Shown piece by piece: positions 53,301-63,159 of a DNA stretch of 64,000 bases. Below the pieces are notes generated by a model. That model ran no database searches and was not told the origin of the DNA. It saw only the letters and a program-made list of their open reading frames with translations. Source of the stretch: Curtobacterium salicis (GTDB lineage: Bacteria > Actinomycetota > Actinomycetes > Actinomycetales > Microbacteriaceae); contig NZ_JAAOYO010000003.1 of NCBI RefSeq assembly GCF_011759505.1, positions 186,001 to 250,000 of the forward strand, written 5' to 3'. Every line of letters begins with the position of its first letter. Within the stretch, counting starts at the first letter, position 1. Position numbers and translations under genes: made by a program.

Positions 53301-54047
53301 TCACGCCTGGATCGGCACCCACTCCGACCCCACCCGGTGCACCGCGGGCCCGTGCCCGGGCAGCACGATCGCGGGGTACGGCAGCACCCGCGCGGACTCC
53401 GCGGCGAGCGCCTGGTCGGCCGTGAAGAACGGCGTGATCAGCCGCGGTCGCGGTGCCCATGACGCGGGCTGCGTGTCGTGGTGCGTGACGACGGCGTCCC
53501 CGGTGACGATCGCGTCGGCGGCGGGCAGCAGGTACGCGGTGGAGCCGTCGGTGTGCCCGGGCGCGGGCAACGGCGTCATCGCTCGACCCTCGAAGTCGTG
53601 GGCCGTGAAGGCGCGGGCGCTCGGCACGGTCGTCGGGCGGAGCGCGTCCGAGGCGATCGCACGGCCGAGCCAGCGGAGCACACGGGGTGCGGCCAGACGT
53701 CCACCGATCTCGGCCGGCGTCACCTGCTGGCGCGACGGTCCACGGACGTTGTCGAGCTCGTCGGCGTGCGCCAGGACCTCGACGTGCGGGAAGCGCTCGA
53801 GGATGCCGGGCAGGCCCCCGACGTGGTCGACGTGTCCGTGCGTCACGTAGACGCGGCGGAGCTCGTCGAGGTCGTGTCCGGCGAGCAGCACGCTGTCGAG
53901 CACCAGGTCGGTGTCGGCCGGGTAGCCCGCGTCGATGAGGGCGACGCCGTCCTCCTCCGCCAGGACGACCCAGTTCGACACCGGCCCCTCGACGAAGACC
54001 ACACCGGGTGCGACGGAGACGACGGAGCGCGGAGCACGAGGAGCCAT
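53301..54047 (-). CDS. MBL-fold metallohydrolase
   Basis: The 248-residue protein has the metallo-beta-lactamase metal motif THGHVDHVGG (His70, His72, Asp74, His75), later PGHTDGSTAYLL with the third-strand His, and VLPGHGPAVHR at the C-terminus. These bind two metals in hydrolases of very different substrates, for example glyoxalase II or quorum lactones. No signal peptide is seen. It lies just downstream of truA (nine bases), so it may be transcribed with it. Confidence 0.88.
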   Translation of the reverse strand: MAPRAPRSVVSVAPGVVFVEGPVSNWVVLAEEDGVALIDAGYPADTDLVLDSVLLAGHDLDELRRVYVTHGHVDHVGGLPGILERFPHVEVLAHADELDNVRGPSRQQVTPAEIGGRLAAPRVLRWLGRAIASDALRPTTVPSARAFTAHDFEGRAMTPLPAPGHTDGSTAYLLPAADAIVTGDAVVTHHDTQPASWAPRPRLITPFFTADQALAAESARVLPYPAIVLPGHGPAVHRVGSEWVPIQA

Positions 54048-54056
54048 CCCCCGACG

Positions 54057-55019
54057 CTACCGCCCGTCCTCGTCCGGCAGGTCGCCGGGCCGGTGCCCCT
54101 CCGCGTCGCGACGGGCGCGTGTCTGGACGGCCCGCGCCTCCAGGGCGTCGTCGTCCGGGTACCCGACCTCGGTGAGGGTGAGTCCACGGGCGGGCGCGGT
54201 GGTGAAGGCGCTGGTGCGTGCCGCGGCGACCCGCAGGTCGTCGAGCTCGTCGGCCGTCAGCCGGCCCTCGCCGACGGCGAGGGTGCCGCCGACCATCGCG
54301 CGCACCATGGAGTGGCAGAAGGCGTCGGCCTGGAGGCTCGCCACCAGCACGCCGTCCGGCTCACGGTGCCAGCGGAACTCCTGCAGGGTCCGGATCGTGG
54401 TCGCGCCGACGCGCGGCTTGCAGAACGCCGCGAAGTCGTGCAGCCCGAGCAGCCGCAGCGCACCCCGTTCCATCGCTGCCGGGTCGAGGCGCCCCGGGTA
54501 CCAGGTCGTGTGCCCGCGGCGGAGTGGGTCGCGGAGCGCGTCGACGTCGGCGACCCGGTACCGGTACCGCCGCCAGAGCGGGGAGAACCGGGCGTCGAAG
54601 CCGGCCGGGGCGACGGTGACGCTGCGGACGACGACGTCACCGTCGGCGCCGGCGAGCCCGTTCAGCCGTCGGACGAGCCCGGCGAAGGCGTCGCGGACGG
54701 TGCCGTCGGCGCTGGGGCGCTTCGGCCGGGTCAGGGCGGCCCACTGGTCGGGGCTGAGGTCGAGGTGTGCGACCTGTCCGGTGGCGTGCACGCCGGCGTC
54801 GGTGCGGCCGGCGACGGTCAACTGCGGCGGTTCGCCCCACCGGGTGAAGACGGTGGCGAGGGCGTCCTCGAGCACGCCCTGCACGGTCCGGAGTGCGGGC
54901 TGGCGGGCCCAGCCGGAGAAGCCGGAGCCGTCGTACGACAGGTCGATCCGCAGTCGCACGCCGGTGTCGCCTGCGCCGGTGTCCTCTGGTGTCCGGGCCG
55001 TCTCGCTCACGTCCTCCAC
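54057..55019 (-). CDS. truA: tRNA pseudouridine synthase A
   Basis: The 320-residue protein modifies uridines 38-40 in the tRNA anticodon arm. LRIDLSYDGSGFSGWARQP, the catalytic Asp74 in AGRTDAGVHATGQ, and RFSPLWRRYRYRV are diagnostic. The C-terminus has an Arg/Asp-rich tail. Start is GTG at 55019; a GTG at 55010 directly after GGAGGAC is another candidate. In related genomes truA follows rplQ directly; here 6.5 kb of other genes lies between them. Confidence 0.94.
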   Translation of the reverse strand: MEDVSETARTPEDTGAGDTGVRLRIDLSYDGSGFSGWARQPALRTVQGVLEDALATVFTRWGEPPQLTVAGRTDAGVHATGQVAHLDLSPDQWAALTRPKRPSADGTVRDAFAGLVRRLNGLAGADGDVVVRSVTVAPAGFDARFSPLWRRYRYRVADVDALRDPLRRGHTTWYPGRLDPAAMERGALRLLGLHDFAAFCKPRVGATTIRTLQEFRWHREPDGVLVASLQADAFCHSMVRAMVGGTLAVGEGRLTADELDDLRVAAARTSAFTTAPARGLTLTEVGYPDDDALEARAVQTRARRDAEGHRPGDLPDEDGR

Positions 55020-55107
55020 GGTACCGATGTCAGCGCCGCGTCAGTGCCGCGTGAGCGGGGCTCGGCAGTGTCGTCCCCGTACACGACGTCGACGGAAGGA
55101 CACGACG

Positions 55108-56109
55108 ATGACCACGACACCGCTCGCGGTGGAGGCCACTGGCCTCGTGAAGACGTTCGGCAGCAACCGGGCCGTGGACGGGGTCGACCTCCGTGTGGAG
55201 GCCGGCACCGTCTACGGGGTGCTCGGGCCGAACGGCGCCGGCAAGACCACCACCATCAGCATGCTCGCGACCCTGCTCCGCCTGGACGGTGGCGAGGCAC
55301 GGGTCTTCGGTCACGACGTCCGCCGGGAGCCGCACGTGGTGCGCCAGCTCATCGGCGTGACCGGCCAGTACGCCAGCGTCGACGAGACCCTCAGCGCCAC
55401 CGAGAACCTCGTCGTCTTCGGCCTGCTGCTCGGGCTGTCCCGATCCGAGGCGAAGCGGAAGTCCACCGAGCTGCTCGAGCGCTTCGGGCTGAGCGAGGCC
55501 GCCCGACGTCCGCTCCGCGGCTTCTCCGGCGGTATGCGTCGGCGGCTGGACCTGGCGGCGAGCCTCATCGCGCAGCCGCCGCTGATCTTCCTCGACGAAC
55601 CGACCACGGGCCTCGACCCGCGCACCCGGGCGCAGATGTGGGACACGATCCGGGAGCTCGTCGCGACCGGGTCGACGGTCCTGCTGACCACCCAGTACCT
55701 GGACGAGGCCGACCAGCTCGCGGACCGGATCGCGGTGATCGACCACGGCCGGGTGGTGGCGGAGGGCACGAGCGACGAGCTCAAGGCCTCGATCGGCACC
55801 GCGTCGCTGCAGCTCCGACTGGCGGACTCGACGCCGGCACGGCTGGCCGAGGCCTCCGACCTCGTCCTCCGCGTGCTCGGCACCGCGGCGGTCGCGAGCC
55901 CCGAGGGTTCCCGGCTGACCGCGCCGATGGCGGACCCCGACCGCGTCACCGACCTCCTCGTGTCCTTCCGGGACGCGGGCATCTCCCTCACCGAGATGAG
56001 CGTGCAGAAGCCGACGCTCGACGAGGTCTTCCTCACCATCACCGGCGAAGGGGTGGGCCAGGCCTCGCCCGCACCCGCCGACCGCGCGCTCGAAGGGAGC
56101 AACGCATGA
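55108..56109 (+). CDS. DrrA-type drug-efflux ABC transporter ATPase
   Basis: The 333-residue protein has Walker A GPNGAGKTT, signature FSGGMRRRLDLAASL, Walker B IFLDEPTTGLDP and the DrrA C-terminal segment (VSFRDAGISLTEMSVQKPTLDEVFLTITGEG). Such ATPases drive export of daunorubicin-like drugs or other amphiphiles. GGAAGGA precedes the ATG at 55108. The permease ATG overlaps its stop by four bases (ATGA). It is divergent from truA. Confidence 0.92.
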   Translation: MTTTPLAVEATGLVKTFGSNRAVDGVDLRVEAGTVYGVLGPNGAGKTTTISMLATLLRLDGGEARVFGHDVRREPHVVRQLIGVTGQYASVDETLSATENLVVFGLLLGLSRSEAKRKSTELLERFGLSEAARRPLRGFSGGMRRRLDLAASLIAQPPLIFLDEPTTGLDPRTRAQMWDTIRELVATGSTVLLTTQYLDEADQLADRIAVIDHGRVVAEGTSDELKASIGTASLQLRLADSTPARLAEASDLVLRVLGTAAVASPEGSRLTAPMADPDRVTDLLVSFRDAGISLTEMSVQKPTLDEVFLTITGEGVGQASPAPADRALEGSNA

Positions 56110-56951
56110 CCACGCTCACCACCCCCGACCTGGCCTCGGCCACGTCCGGCGCACCGCGCATCACCCCGCGGCCCGGTGTCGGCGGTTCCGGCCTCGCCGC
56201 CACCGTCCGGCAGTCGCTGACGATGGCGTACCGCGGGTTGATCAAGGTCCGGCGCACCCCGGAGCAGCTCTTCGACGTGACGCTCATGCCGATCGTGTTC
56301 ACCGTGATGTTCACGTACATCTTCGGTGGTGCGATCGCCGGCGACGTCAGCAGCTACCTGCCGATCATCATCCCGGGCATCCTCGTGCAGACGAACATCA
56401 CGTCGTCGATCGTCACGGGCGTGCAACTCCGTGAGGACATGGACAAGGGCGTGTTCGACCGGTTCCGCTCGCTGCCGATCGCCCGGATCGCCCCGCTCGC
56501 CGGCGCGCTGCTCGCCGACACCGTCCGCTACGCGATCGCCACCACGATCACGTTCACGGTCGGCTTCATCATGGGGCTGCGTCCCGCGGGCGGCATCGGC
56601 TCGGTGCTCCTCGCCGGCCTGCTCGTGGTCGTCGTGGCCTGGGCGATCAGCTGGGTCTTCGCCTACTTCGGGGTCGTCGCCCGCACGGCGTCGAGCGTCT
56701 CGGGCATCTCGAACCTGGTGCTCTTCCCGCTGACGTTCCTGTCGAACGCGTTCGTCCCCGCCGACACCCTGCCGGACTGGCTGCACTGGTTCTCCGACGT
56801 GAACCCGGTCTCGCACCTCATCACGGCGGTCCGCGACCTGGTCAACCACGGCACGGTCGGCGGCGACCTGTGGCTGAGCCTGCTCGGCGCGGCGGTCATC
56901 GTCGCGGTGTTCGCCCCGCTCACCGTCCGGGCGTACATGCGGAAGGCCTGA
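56106..56951 (+). CDS. DrrB-type ABC transporter permease
   Basis: The 281-residue protein has about six helices of the ABC-2 fold: TVRQSLTMAYRGLIKVRRTPEQLFDVTLMPIVFTVMFTYIFGG, GVFDRFRSLPIARIAPLAG and FPLTFLSNAFVPADTLPDWL are typical of DrrB. It is the partner of the ATPase and is translationally coupled to it. Its end overlaps the end of the convergent regulator gene by 32 bases, so the transcripts would form antisense overlap. The transported substrate cannot be deduced. Confidence 0.92.
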   Translation: MTTLTTPDLASATSGAPRITPRPGVGGSGLAATVRQSLTMAYRGLIKVRRTPEQLFDVTLMPIVFTVMFTYIFGGAIAGDVSSYLPIIIPGILVQTNITSSIVTGVQLREDMDKGVFDRFRSLPIARIAPLAGALLADTVRYAIATTITFTVGFIMGLRPAGGIGSVLLAGLLVVVVAWAISWVFAYFGVVARTASSVSGISNLVLFPLTFLSNAFVPADTLPDWLHWFSDVNPVSHLITAVRDLVNHGTVGGDLWLSLLGAAVIVAVFAPLTVRAYMRKA

Positions 56952-59900
56952 TCGCCTCGAGCACCGCACGCGCGGCTGCGACGGCCTCGGCCCGGGACAC
57001 CCCGGCCGAGGCCGTCTCGGCGTCCGCCGTCCGGTCCTCGCCGACCGCGGCGACGACGAGGGGACGGAGACGTCCGTGACCGAGGACCGCGAAGTCCTGT
57101 CGGGCGCCGAGCCGGAGCGCGCTGCCCCAGGCTGCGGCGACCAGGGTCGGGTCGGCGCGGCGGCTGATCGCCTCGAGCACGGCGGCGAGGACCGCGGTCC
57201 CGACCACCGGCAGGTCGTTCCACAGCGACGGGGTGCGGAGGGCGACCAGGGCGCTCACCCGGATCTGCCGCGCGATGTCCGCACGTGCCTCCCGGCCGTC
57301 CTGGAGGCCCGCCCCGGCGCCGGCAGGTCGGCCCGCGTCCGCCTCGTCCTGCGCGCCTCCGCGCGCCGCGGCTTCGTCCTGCGCGGCCAACAGGGCGGCG
57401 CCGACGATCATCACCCACTGGCTCGCCTGCCGCCGGTGCGGCAGCACCTGGTCCCATGCACGCCGGTACTCGAGGACCGCACGGGCGGGGTCCCCCTCGG
57501 CACGCGCGACCTCGGCCCGGACCGCGTGCGCGAGCAGCGTCATCTGTGCGCGTTCCCCACCGGGGCCACCGGCCGGGCCACCGATCGGCCCGGAACCGGG
57601 GGATGCCGGGAGCGCAGCGAGTTCGGCCGCCAACGAGCGGGCACGGTCGACGTCCCCGGTCGCCGCGGCGCTCAGCCCGACGCTCCAGCCGACCTCGACC
57701 AGGTCGTCCTCGGCGCCGAACTGCTCGAGCCGTTCCCGGGCCGTGTCCGCCGCGGCGAGTGCCTGCTCGTACCGACCGAGCTGTCCGGCGAGCTGCGTCA
57801 CCGAGACGGCCGCGGTACCCGAGGTCCAGACGTCACCGGCCTGCTCGGCGAGCAGCCGCGCTCGGGTCGAGAAGCCGAGGGCGCGTTCGAGCTCACCGTC
57901 GTTCTCGGTCAACGGGGCACTGAGCAGGTGTGCCAGGCACGCCACCCCGGTGTCCGGGTCGTCGCGGAGTCGGGTCAGGGCGGCCTCACCCGCGGCCCGA
58001 CGGCCGAGGGTGAGGAGCAGCTCTGCCTGGGCGTCGACCACCGGGACGCCGGTCATGCCGGCCCGGCGCAGGCGGCGGAGCGCGGCGCGTGCGCGCACCG
58101 AGGTCCGCCGGTCGGAGAACGCGGCGGTCGCGCAGGCGATGACGAGTCCGAGGACCGCGGCGGTGCGGACGCCCGACGCCTGGTCGTCGCCGACGGCGGG
58201 ATCGACGGCGCGGAGGACGGCCACGACGTCCGGCGCGATCGCCGCGACCTCGCCGTGCGCCCCGCGGAACGACCAGTACCCGGCGAGCGCCGAGAAGAGC
58301 GGAGCGACGGCGACCGGGTCCGCCGCGCGGAGGTTCCAGCGCAGCATCGTGACGAGGTTGTCGGCCTCGCGCTCCAGGACCCGGAACCGCGCGACCTGGT
58401 CGGTGGACCGCACGATGAACAGGTCGTGCCGGGTGGCGACGCGGCAGGCCCACCGGGTCATCGCCGCACGGACGTCCGCCGTCGCGCCGGACTCCTCGAG
58501 CCGTGCGGCACCGAACTCGCGGACCGTCTCGAGCAGGCGGTAGCGGATCGGGTCGCCCTCGCGCTCGACGAGCTGCACGAGCGACTGCTCGACCAGGTCG
58601 GCCAGGTCGTCGAGCGCGCCGTCGCCCCGGTCCGGTGCGGCGACCGCCTCGACGGCCTCGACCGACAGGCCGTCCGGGAACAGTGCGAGGCGGGTCAGCA
58701 GGTCGCGTGCGCCGTCGTCGAGCAGGCGCCAGCTCCACTCGATGACGGCGAGCAGGGTGCGGTGCCGCTCGGGCGCCGACCGGTCCCCGCCGCGGAGCAG
58801 CGCGAAGCGGTCGTCCAGTCGTCGTTCGATCTCGTCGACGCTCATCCCGCGGATCCGGGCGGCCGCGAGTTCGATCGCCAGTGGCGACCCGTCGAGCCGG
58901 GTGCAGATGCGACGGACGGCGTCGACCGGCAGCACCGCGCCCGGTCGTGCGGCGCGTGCCCGGTCGGTGAACAGCCGGACGGCGGCGCCGTCGGCCTCCA
59001 CGGGCAGCGGGGCCAGCGGGGCCACGACCTCGCCGGCGACCGCGAGCGGGGCACGCGAGGTGGTGAGGACCCGCAGGTCGGGCAGTTCCGCGAGCAGGTC
59101 GGAGGTGAACGCGGCGACCGCTTCCAGGATGTGCTCGCAGTTGTCGAGCACGAGCACGGTGGGTTCCTCACCGAGCGCCCGGGTCACCCGGGTGCGGAGG
59201 TCGGCGATGACCGCGTCCCGGAGGCTCCGCGCGCTGCGGACCTCGGCGATCCCGAGCAGTGCGCCGATCGCGGGCACCACGTCCTCGCCGGTGGTGAGCG
59301 GCGCGAGCTCGACCACCACCACGCCGCAGCCGGCCGGGACCGTCGCAGCGGCCGCCTGGGCGAGGCGGGTCTTGCCGAGCCCGCCGGCACCGAGGATGGT
59401 CACCAGCCGTGCCTGGGACAGGAGGCGCGTGACGGTGGCGAGGTCGGCCTCCCGTCCGATGAGCGCGTTCGGGGCCGCCCGCAGCCCGACCCGGCGTGCT
59501 GCACCGGTGGCGGGGCCGGCGCTGCGGAGCACCTCGGCGTTCAGCCGGACCAGGTCGGCGGACGGGTCGGCACCGAGCTCGTCGGACAGGCGGTCCCGGT
59601 GGGCGGCGAAGACGGCGAGCGCTTCCGCCGACTGGCCGGCGTCGGCGAGGGCCCGGACGAGCCCGGCGACGGCGGCCTCGTCGAACGGGTCCGCCGCGGC
59701 CTCCTCGCGCCAGAGCACCGCCGCCGCGTCGGGATCGCCGGTGGACTGGAGGGCCGTGGCGAGTCGACGGCGGAGGTCACGTCGGACCGTGGCAGCCCGC
59801 TCGGCGAGCGCTCCGGCGACCGGCCCCTCGACGTCGCCGCCGGGCTCCCCGCGCCAGCGGTCGAGCGCCGCGCGCAGGGTCGCGGCGTCGGCCGTGCCCC

Positions 59901-60225
59901 GGTCGAGGACGCGCTCCACGGCTCCGAGGTCGGTACTCACGCCGTCGACGCCGAGGGCGTACCCGGAGGCGGTCGAGACGACGATCCCCTCGGCACCGGA
60001 GCGACGGAGCCGCGAGACGAGCGTCTGCAGCGCCGCTCGGGCACCGCGCGGTTGCTCGTCGCCCCACAGGTCGTCGATCAGCGACTCGGCGGTCACCGCA
60101 CGGCCCCCGGCCAGCACGAGGGCGGTGAGGAATGTCCGGGCGAGCGCGCCGGGCACCGGCACGAGGGCTCCGGTCGGGTCCTCGGCGAGCACCGGACCGA
60201 GGACGGCGATGCGCGGCGCGGACAC
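56920..60225 (-). CDS. AfsR/SARP-like regulator with STAND NTPase
   Basis: The 1101-residue protein begins with an OmpR-type winged helix (residues 1-95, with DDLWGDEQPRGARAALQTLVSRLRR), followed by a BTAD domain (about 100-240: LDELGADPSADL). Then comes a STAND NTPase with P-loop GAGGLGKT (279-286) and VLVLDNCEHI, and a long helical repeat region to the end. The layout is that of AfsR-like regulators that control secondary metabolism or transport. It may govern the neighbouring ABC exporter. The GTG start is at 60225. A GCCTCCCG element copy lies in frame near residue 975. Confidence 0.88.
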   Translation of the reverse strand: MSAPRIAVLGPVLAEDPTGALVPVPGALARTFLTALVLAGGRAVTAESLIDDLWGDEQPRGARAALQTLVSRLRRSGAEGIVVSTASGYALGVDGVSTDLGAVERVLDRGTADAATLRAALDRWRGEPGGDVEGPVAGALAERAATVRRDLRRRLATALQSTGDPDAAAVLWREEAAADPFDEAAVAGLVRALADAGQSAEALAVFAAHRDRLSDELGADPSADLVRLNAEVLRSAGPATGAARRVGLRAAPNALIGREADLATVTRLLSQARLVTILGAGGLGKTRLAQAAAATVPAGCGVVVVELAPLTTGEDVVPAIGALLGIAEVRSARSLRDAVIADLRTRVTRALGEEPTVLVLDNCEHILEAVAAFTSDLLAELPDLRVLTTSRAPLAVAGEVVAPLAPLPVEADGAAVRLFTDRARAARPGAVLPVDAVRRICTRLDGSPLAIELAAARIRGMSVDEIERRLDDRFALLRGGDRSAPERHRTLLAVIEWSWRLLDDGARDLLTRLALFPDGLSVEAVEAVAAPDRGDGALDDLADLVEQSLVQLVEREGDPIRYRLLETVREFGAARLEESGATADVRAAMTRWACRVATRHDLFIVRSTDQVARFRVLEREADNLVTMLRWNLRAADPVAVAPLFSALAGYWSFRGAHGEVAAIAPDVVAVLRAVDPAVGDDQASGVRTAAVLGLVIACATAAFSDRRTSVRARAALRRLRRAGMTGVPVVDAQAELLLTLGRRAAGEAALTRLRDDPDTGVACLAHLLSAPLTENDGELERALGFSTRARLLAEQAGDVWTSGTAAVSVTQLAGQLGRYEQALAAADTARERLEQFGAEDDLVEVGWSVGLSAAATGDVDRARSLAAELAALPASPGSGPIGGPAGGPGGERAQMTLLAHAVRAEVARAEGDPARAVLEYRRAWDQVLPHRRQASQWVMIVGAALLAAQDEAAARGGAQDEADAGRPAGAGAGLQDGREARADIARQIRVSALVALRTPSLWNDLPVVGTAVLAAVLEAISRRADPTLVAAAWGSALRLGARQDFAVLGHGRLRPLVVAAVGEDRTADAETASAGVSRAEAVAAARAVLEAIRPSACTPGR
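57287..57308. repeat. GCCTCCCG element inside the AfsR-like reading frame
   Basis: The 22-base sequence GCCTCCCGGCCGTCCTGGAGGC differs from the pnkp copy at two positions. It encodes part of LQDGREARAD on the minus strand, in a low-complexity Gly/Ala/Arg-rich stretch. Confidence 0.65.
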
Positions 60226-60235
60226 GTGGGCGAGT

Positions 60236-61387
60236 CTAGGCGCGTCGCCCGCGCCCGAGACGCGCGCGGAGGCCGGACCGTGCCGGACCCGCCGCCGGAC
60301 CTGTCTCGGTGTCGACGTCCTGCGTCGCCCGCCGCTCCGACTCGACGATGCCTCGGAGCGACACCAGCGCCGACGACGTCACCGCCACGTCGGACGGGTA
60401 CTCGTGCGACGCGTCGAGGGCCTGCTCGAGTGCCGAGATCGCCCGGTCGCCCTCGTCCGGCGGGTGGTCGCCGCGCACCATCGCCGCGACCTGCCGGATC
60501 GCCGTCACCAGCGGGCCGGTGAACGCCTCGTCGGGGCGGCCCAGGTTCGCGGACACCGGGCCGGAGCGGGCCACGAGTTCGGTGAGGTCCGTCGTGTACC
60601 AGGCGACCCGCTCCAGGGCCCGGAACCGCGCACCGTCACGCTGCAGCCGTGCACGGGAGCCGCGGAGCGCGCCGCGCGGGTTGATCCGCCGGCTCTCCTG
60701 CGCGATGGAGACCCGGCTCCGGACGTCGGCGATCGCCCGGTCCAGCCGGTCCTGCGCCCGGTCCCACGCCCGCTCGTCCCGGTCACCGTGCTCGAGGACG
60801 TCCGCCAACCCGTCCAGGTGTTCGGCGAGCACGCCGTTCACCTGGTCGATGCGACGCTCGGCGTCCCAGAACCGCAGCGGGGGGAACACCAGGAAGTTCA
60901 CCAGCAGGCCGACCACCACACCGACCGCCATCTGCACGAGGTACCCCAGCGAGTACCCCTCGGCATGGGCTCCGCCGACGAGCAGGACGAAGAGCGCTGC
61001 CGTCGACACCCACGAGCTCCCCTCGCCGAGGATCCGGAAGCCGCCGACCAGCACGCCGACGCCGACGGCCAGTGCGACGGCGAGGACACCCGGCTCCCCC
61101 ACCCACATCGTGAACGCGGCCACCGCGATCCCCAGCGCGATGCCGACCAGGGTCTGCACGCCGCTCCGGAGGCCGGCGAACACCGTCGTCTGCATGGCCA
61201 CCACCGCGCCGAGCGGGGCGTAGTACGGGTAGTCGGACGCGACGCCCGGGACGTGCCGGGCGAGGACCCAGGCGAGGGCTGCAGCGGCGGCGGCCTTCCC
61301 GGCGTGCAGGAGGCGCGGCTGCGTGCCCGAACTCCGGCTCCAGCGCCACAGGCGCGTGCCGACCCCGGCGATGTGCTGGAACTGCAT
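60236..61387 (-). CDS. FUSC family membrane protein
   Basis: From the ATG at 61387 (after GAGAGG) the protein has 383 residues. About six helices form an aromatic-acid-exporter-like half (AALAWVLARHVPGVASDYPYYAPLGAVVAMQTTVFAGLRSGVQTLVGIALGIAVA), followed by a cytoplasmic helical domain (RIDQVNGVLAEHLDGLADVL). This is the FUSC/ArAE layout. Substrates of actinobacterial members are not known. The gene is transcribed toward the AfsR-like regulator, only 10 bases away, so the two may be co-transcribed. Confidence 0.82.
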   Translation of the reverse strand: MQFQHIAGVGTRLWRWSRSSGTQPRLLHAGKAAAAAALAWVLARHVPGVASDYPYYAPLGAVVAMQTTVFAGLRSGVQTLVGIALGIAVAAFTMWVGEPGVLAVALAVGVGVLVGGFRILGEGSSWVSTAALFVLLVGGAHAEGYSLGYLVQMAVGVVVGLLVNFLVFPPLRFWDAERRIDQVNGVLAEHLDGLADVLEHGDRDERAWDRAQDRLDRAIADVRSRVSIAQESRRINPRGALRGSRARLQRDGARFRALERVAWYTTDLTELVARSGPVSANLGRPDEAFTGPLVTAIRQVAAMVRGDHPPDEGDRAISALEQALDASHEYPSDVAVTSSALVSLRGIVESERRATQDVDTETGPAAGPARSGLRARLGRGRRA

Positions 61388-61436
61388 GGGACCTCTCGTC
61401 TCGTCGGCCGGCTCCGTGGTGGCGGACGCTGGGCGT

Positions 61437-61449
61437 GCCTCCCGGCCAG
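61437..61449. repeat. GCCTCCCG element upstream of the FUSC gene
   Basis: The sequence gcgtgcctcccggccagg (61433-61450) is a partial copy of the recurrent element, between the FUSC gene and the rplQ terminator. Confidence 0.45.
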
Positions 61450-61466
61450 GTGGGGTCACGGGCGAA

Positions 61467-61510
61467 CACGGGAGGGCCCCCGCAGCCTGCGCTGCGAGGG
61501 CCCTCCTGTG
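61467..61510 (-). terminator. Terminator of the ribosomal/rpoA operon
   Basis: A 20-base stem with one mismatch and a G-U pair (61467-61486 with 61491-61510) and a CTGC loop lies 14 bases past the rplQ stop. Confidence 0.8.
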
Positions 61511-61523
61511 TGGTGCGGTGCGA

Positions 61524-62099
61524 CTACTTGGACGAGTCCGCGGCGTCGTCCGACTTGGCGGCGGCGTCGGCCTCGACCTCGGCAGCAGCGTCGGTCGTGG
61601 TCTCCTCGGCGACCGGGGTCGACTCCTCGGTGGTCTCGGTCTCGTCGACCGGGGCCTCCGTGGTCTCGGCCTCGACCGGTGCGGCCGGCGCAGCGGCGGC
61701 CGGAGCTGCCGTGCGCGAGACCGGGGCCGGCGTGCTCGAGACGGGCTCGAGGACGAGCTCGATCGAGGCGAGCGGTGCGTTGTCGCCCTTGCGGAAGCCG
61801 AGCTTCGTGATGCGGGTGTACCCGCCCTGGCGGTCGGCCACCTGCGGCGCGATCTCGGTGAACAGCGTGTGCACGACGGTCTTGTCGCGCAGGGCTGCGA
61901 TCACACGACGACGCGCGTGCAGGTCGCCGCGCTTCGCGAACGTGATGAGCCGCTCGGCGACCGGGCGGAGGCGCTTGGCCTTCGTCTCGGTCGTGGTGAT
62001 GCGGCCGTGCGTGAACAGGGCGTTGGCGAGGTTGCTCAGGAGCAGGCGCTCGTGGGCGGGACCGCCACCGAGGCGGGGGCCCTTGGTGGGCTTCGGCAT
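61524..62099 (-). CDS. rplQ: 50S ribosomal protein L17
   Basis: The 191-residue protein has the L17 core: [63 protein letters not shown] and [24 protein letters not shown] 65-residue acidic, Ala/Glu/Thr-rich C-terminal tail ([14 protein letters not shown]) is longer than the usual L17, as often in actinobacteria. It is the last gene of the rpsM-rpsK-rpoA-rplQ operon. Confidence 0.97.
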   Translation of the reverse strand: MPKPTKGPRLGGGPAHERLLLSNLANALFTHGRITTTETKAKRLRPVAERLITFAKRGDLHARRRVIAALRDKTVVHTLFTEIAPQVADRQGGYTRITKLGFRKGDNAPLASIELVLEPVSSTPAPVSRTAAPAAAAPAAPVEAETTEAPVDETETTEESTPVAEETTTDAAAEVEADAAAKSDDAADSSK

Positions 62100-62163
62100 G
62101 TCAGTTCTCCAGTGGTGATGGTGGTGCGCCCCGTGTCAGGAGCGCGTGCGCGTCAGCGCGAGG

Positions 62164-63159
62164 TCAGTTGCTGGACTCGTCCTCGTCGTACCCGCTGTAG
62201 AAGTGGGCACCATCGAATCCGGGGACGGTGTCCTTGAGGGACAGGCCGAGCTCGGTGAGCTTGTCCTTGACCTCGTCCACCGACTTCTGGCCGAAGTTGC
62301 GGATGTTCATGAGCTGCGTCTCCGAGAGGGCGACGAGCTCGGACACCGTGTTGATGCCCTCGCGCTTCAGGCAGTTGTAGCTCCGGACCGACAGGTCGAG
62401 GTCCTCGATCGGCGTCTGCAGCTCGTTCGACAGCACGGCGTCGACAGGCGCGGGGCCGATCTCGATGCCTTCAGCCGCCGTGTTGAGCTCGCGGGCGAGC
62501 CCGAACAGCTCGACCAGCGTGCGACCGGCCGACGCGATGGCGTCGCGCGGCGTGATCGCGGGCTTCGACTCGACGTCGACGACCAGGCGGTCGAAGTCCG
62601 TGCGCTCACCGGCACGCGTCGCCTCGACGCGGTAGGTGACCTTGAGCACGGGCGAGTAGATCGAGTCGATCGGGATCTGACCGGCTTCGCTGAACTCCGA
62701 GCGGTTCTGGGTCGCCGAGACGTAGCCGCGGCCACGCTCGATCGTCAGCTCGAGCTCGAAGCGAGCGGCGTCGTTCAGGGTCGCGATGACGAGGTCCGGG
62801 TTGTGGATCTCGACACCGGCCGGCGCGGAGATGTCCGCGGCGGTGACCTGACCGGCACCCTGCTTGCGCAGGTAGGCGGTGATCGGCTCGTCGTGCTCGC
62901 TGGAGACGACCAGGCTCTTGATGTTCAGGATGATCTCGGTGACGTCTTCCTTGACACCGGGAACGGTGCTGAACTCGTGGAGGACACCGTCGATGCGGAT
63001 GCTCGTGACTGCAGCACCGGGGATGGACGAGAGGAGCGTGCGGCGCAGCGAGTTGCCGAGGGTGTACCCGAAGCCCGGCTCGAGCGGTTCGATGACGAAG
63101 CGCGAGCGGAATTCGGAGATGGACTCCTCGTTCAGGGTGGGGCGCTGTGCAATGAGCAC
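62164..63159 (-). CDS. rpoA: DNA-directed RNA polymerase alpha subunit
   Basis: From the GTG at 63159, after AAAGGAA, the protein has 331 residues and the standard start [11 protein letters not shown]. The N-terminal dimerisation domain ([25 protein letters not shown]) and the C-terminal domain ([36 protein letters not shown]) are both present. An upstream ATG would add 13 residues not typical for RpoA. It lies between rpsK and rplQ, with rpsD missing. Confidence 0.97.
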   Translation of the reverse strand: MLIAQRPTLNEESISEFRSRFVIEPLEPGFGYTLGNSLRRTLLSSIPGAAVTSIRIDGVLHEFSTVPGVKEDVTEIILNIKSLVVSSEHDEPITAYLRKQGAGQVTAADISAPAGVEIHNPDLVIATLNDAARFELELTIERGRGYVSATQNRSEFSEAGQIPIDSIYSPVLKVTYRVEATRAGERTDFDRLVVDVESKPAITPRDAIASAGRTLVELFGLARELNTAAEGIEIGPAPVDAVLSNELQTPIEDLDLSVRSYNCLKREGINTVSELVALSETQLMNIRNFGQKSVDEVKDKLTELGLSLKDTVPGFDGAHFYSGYDEDESSN

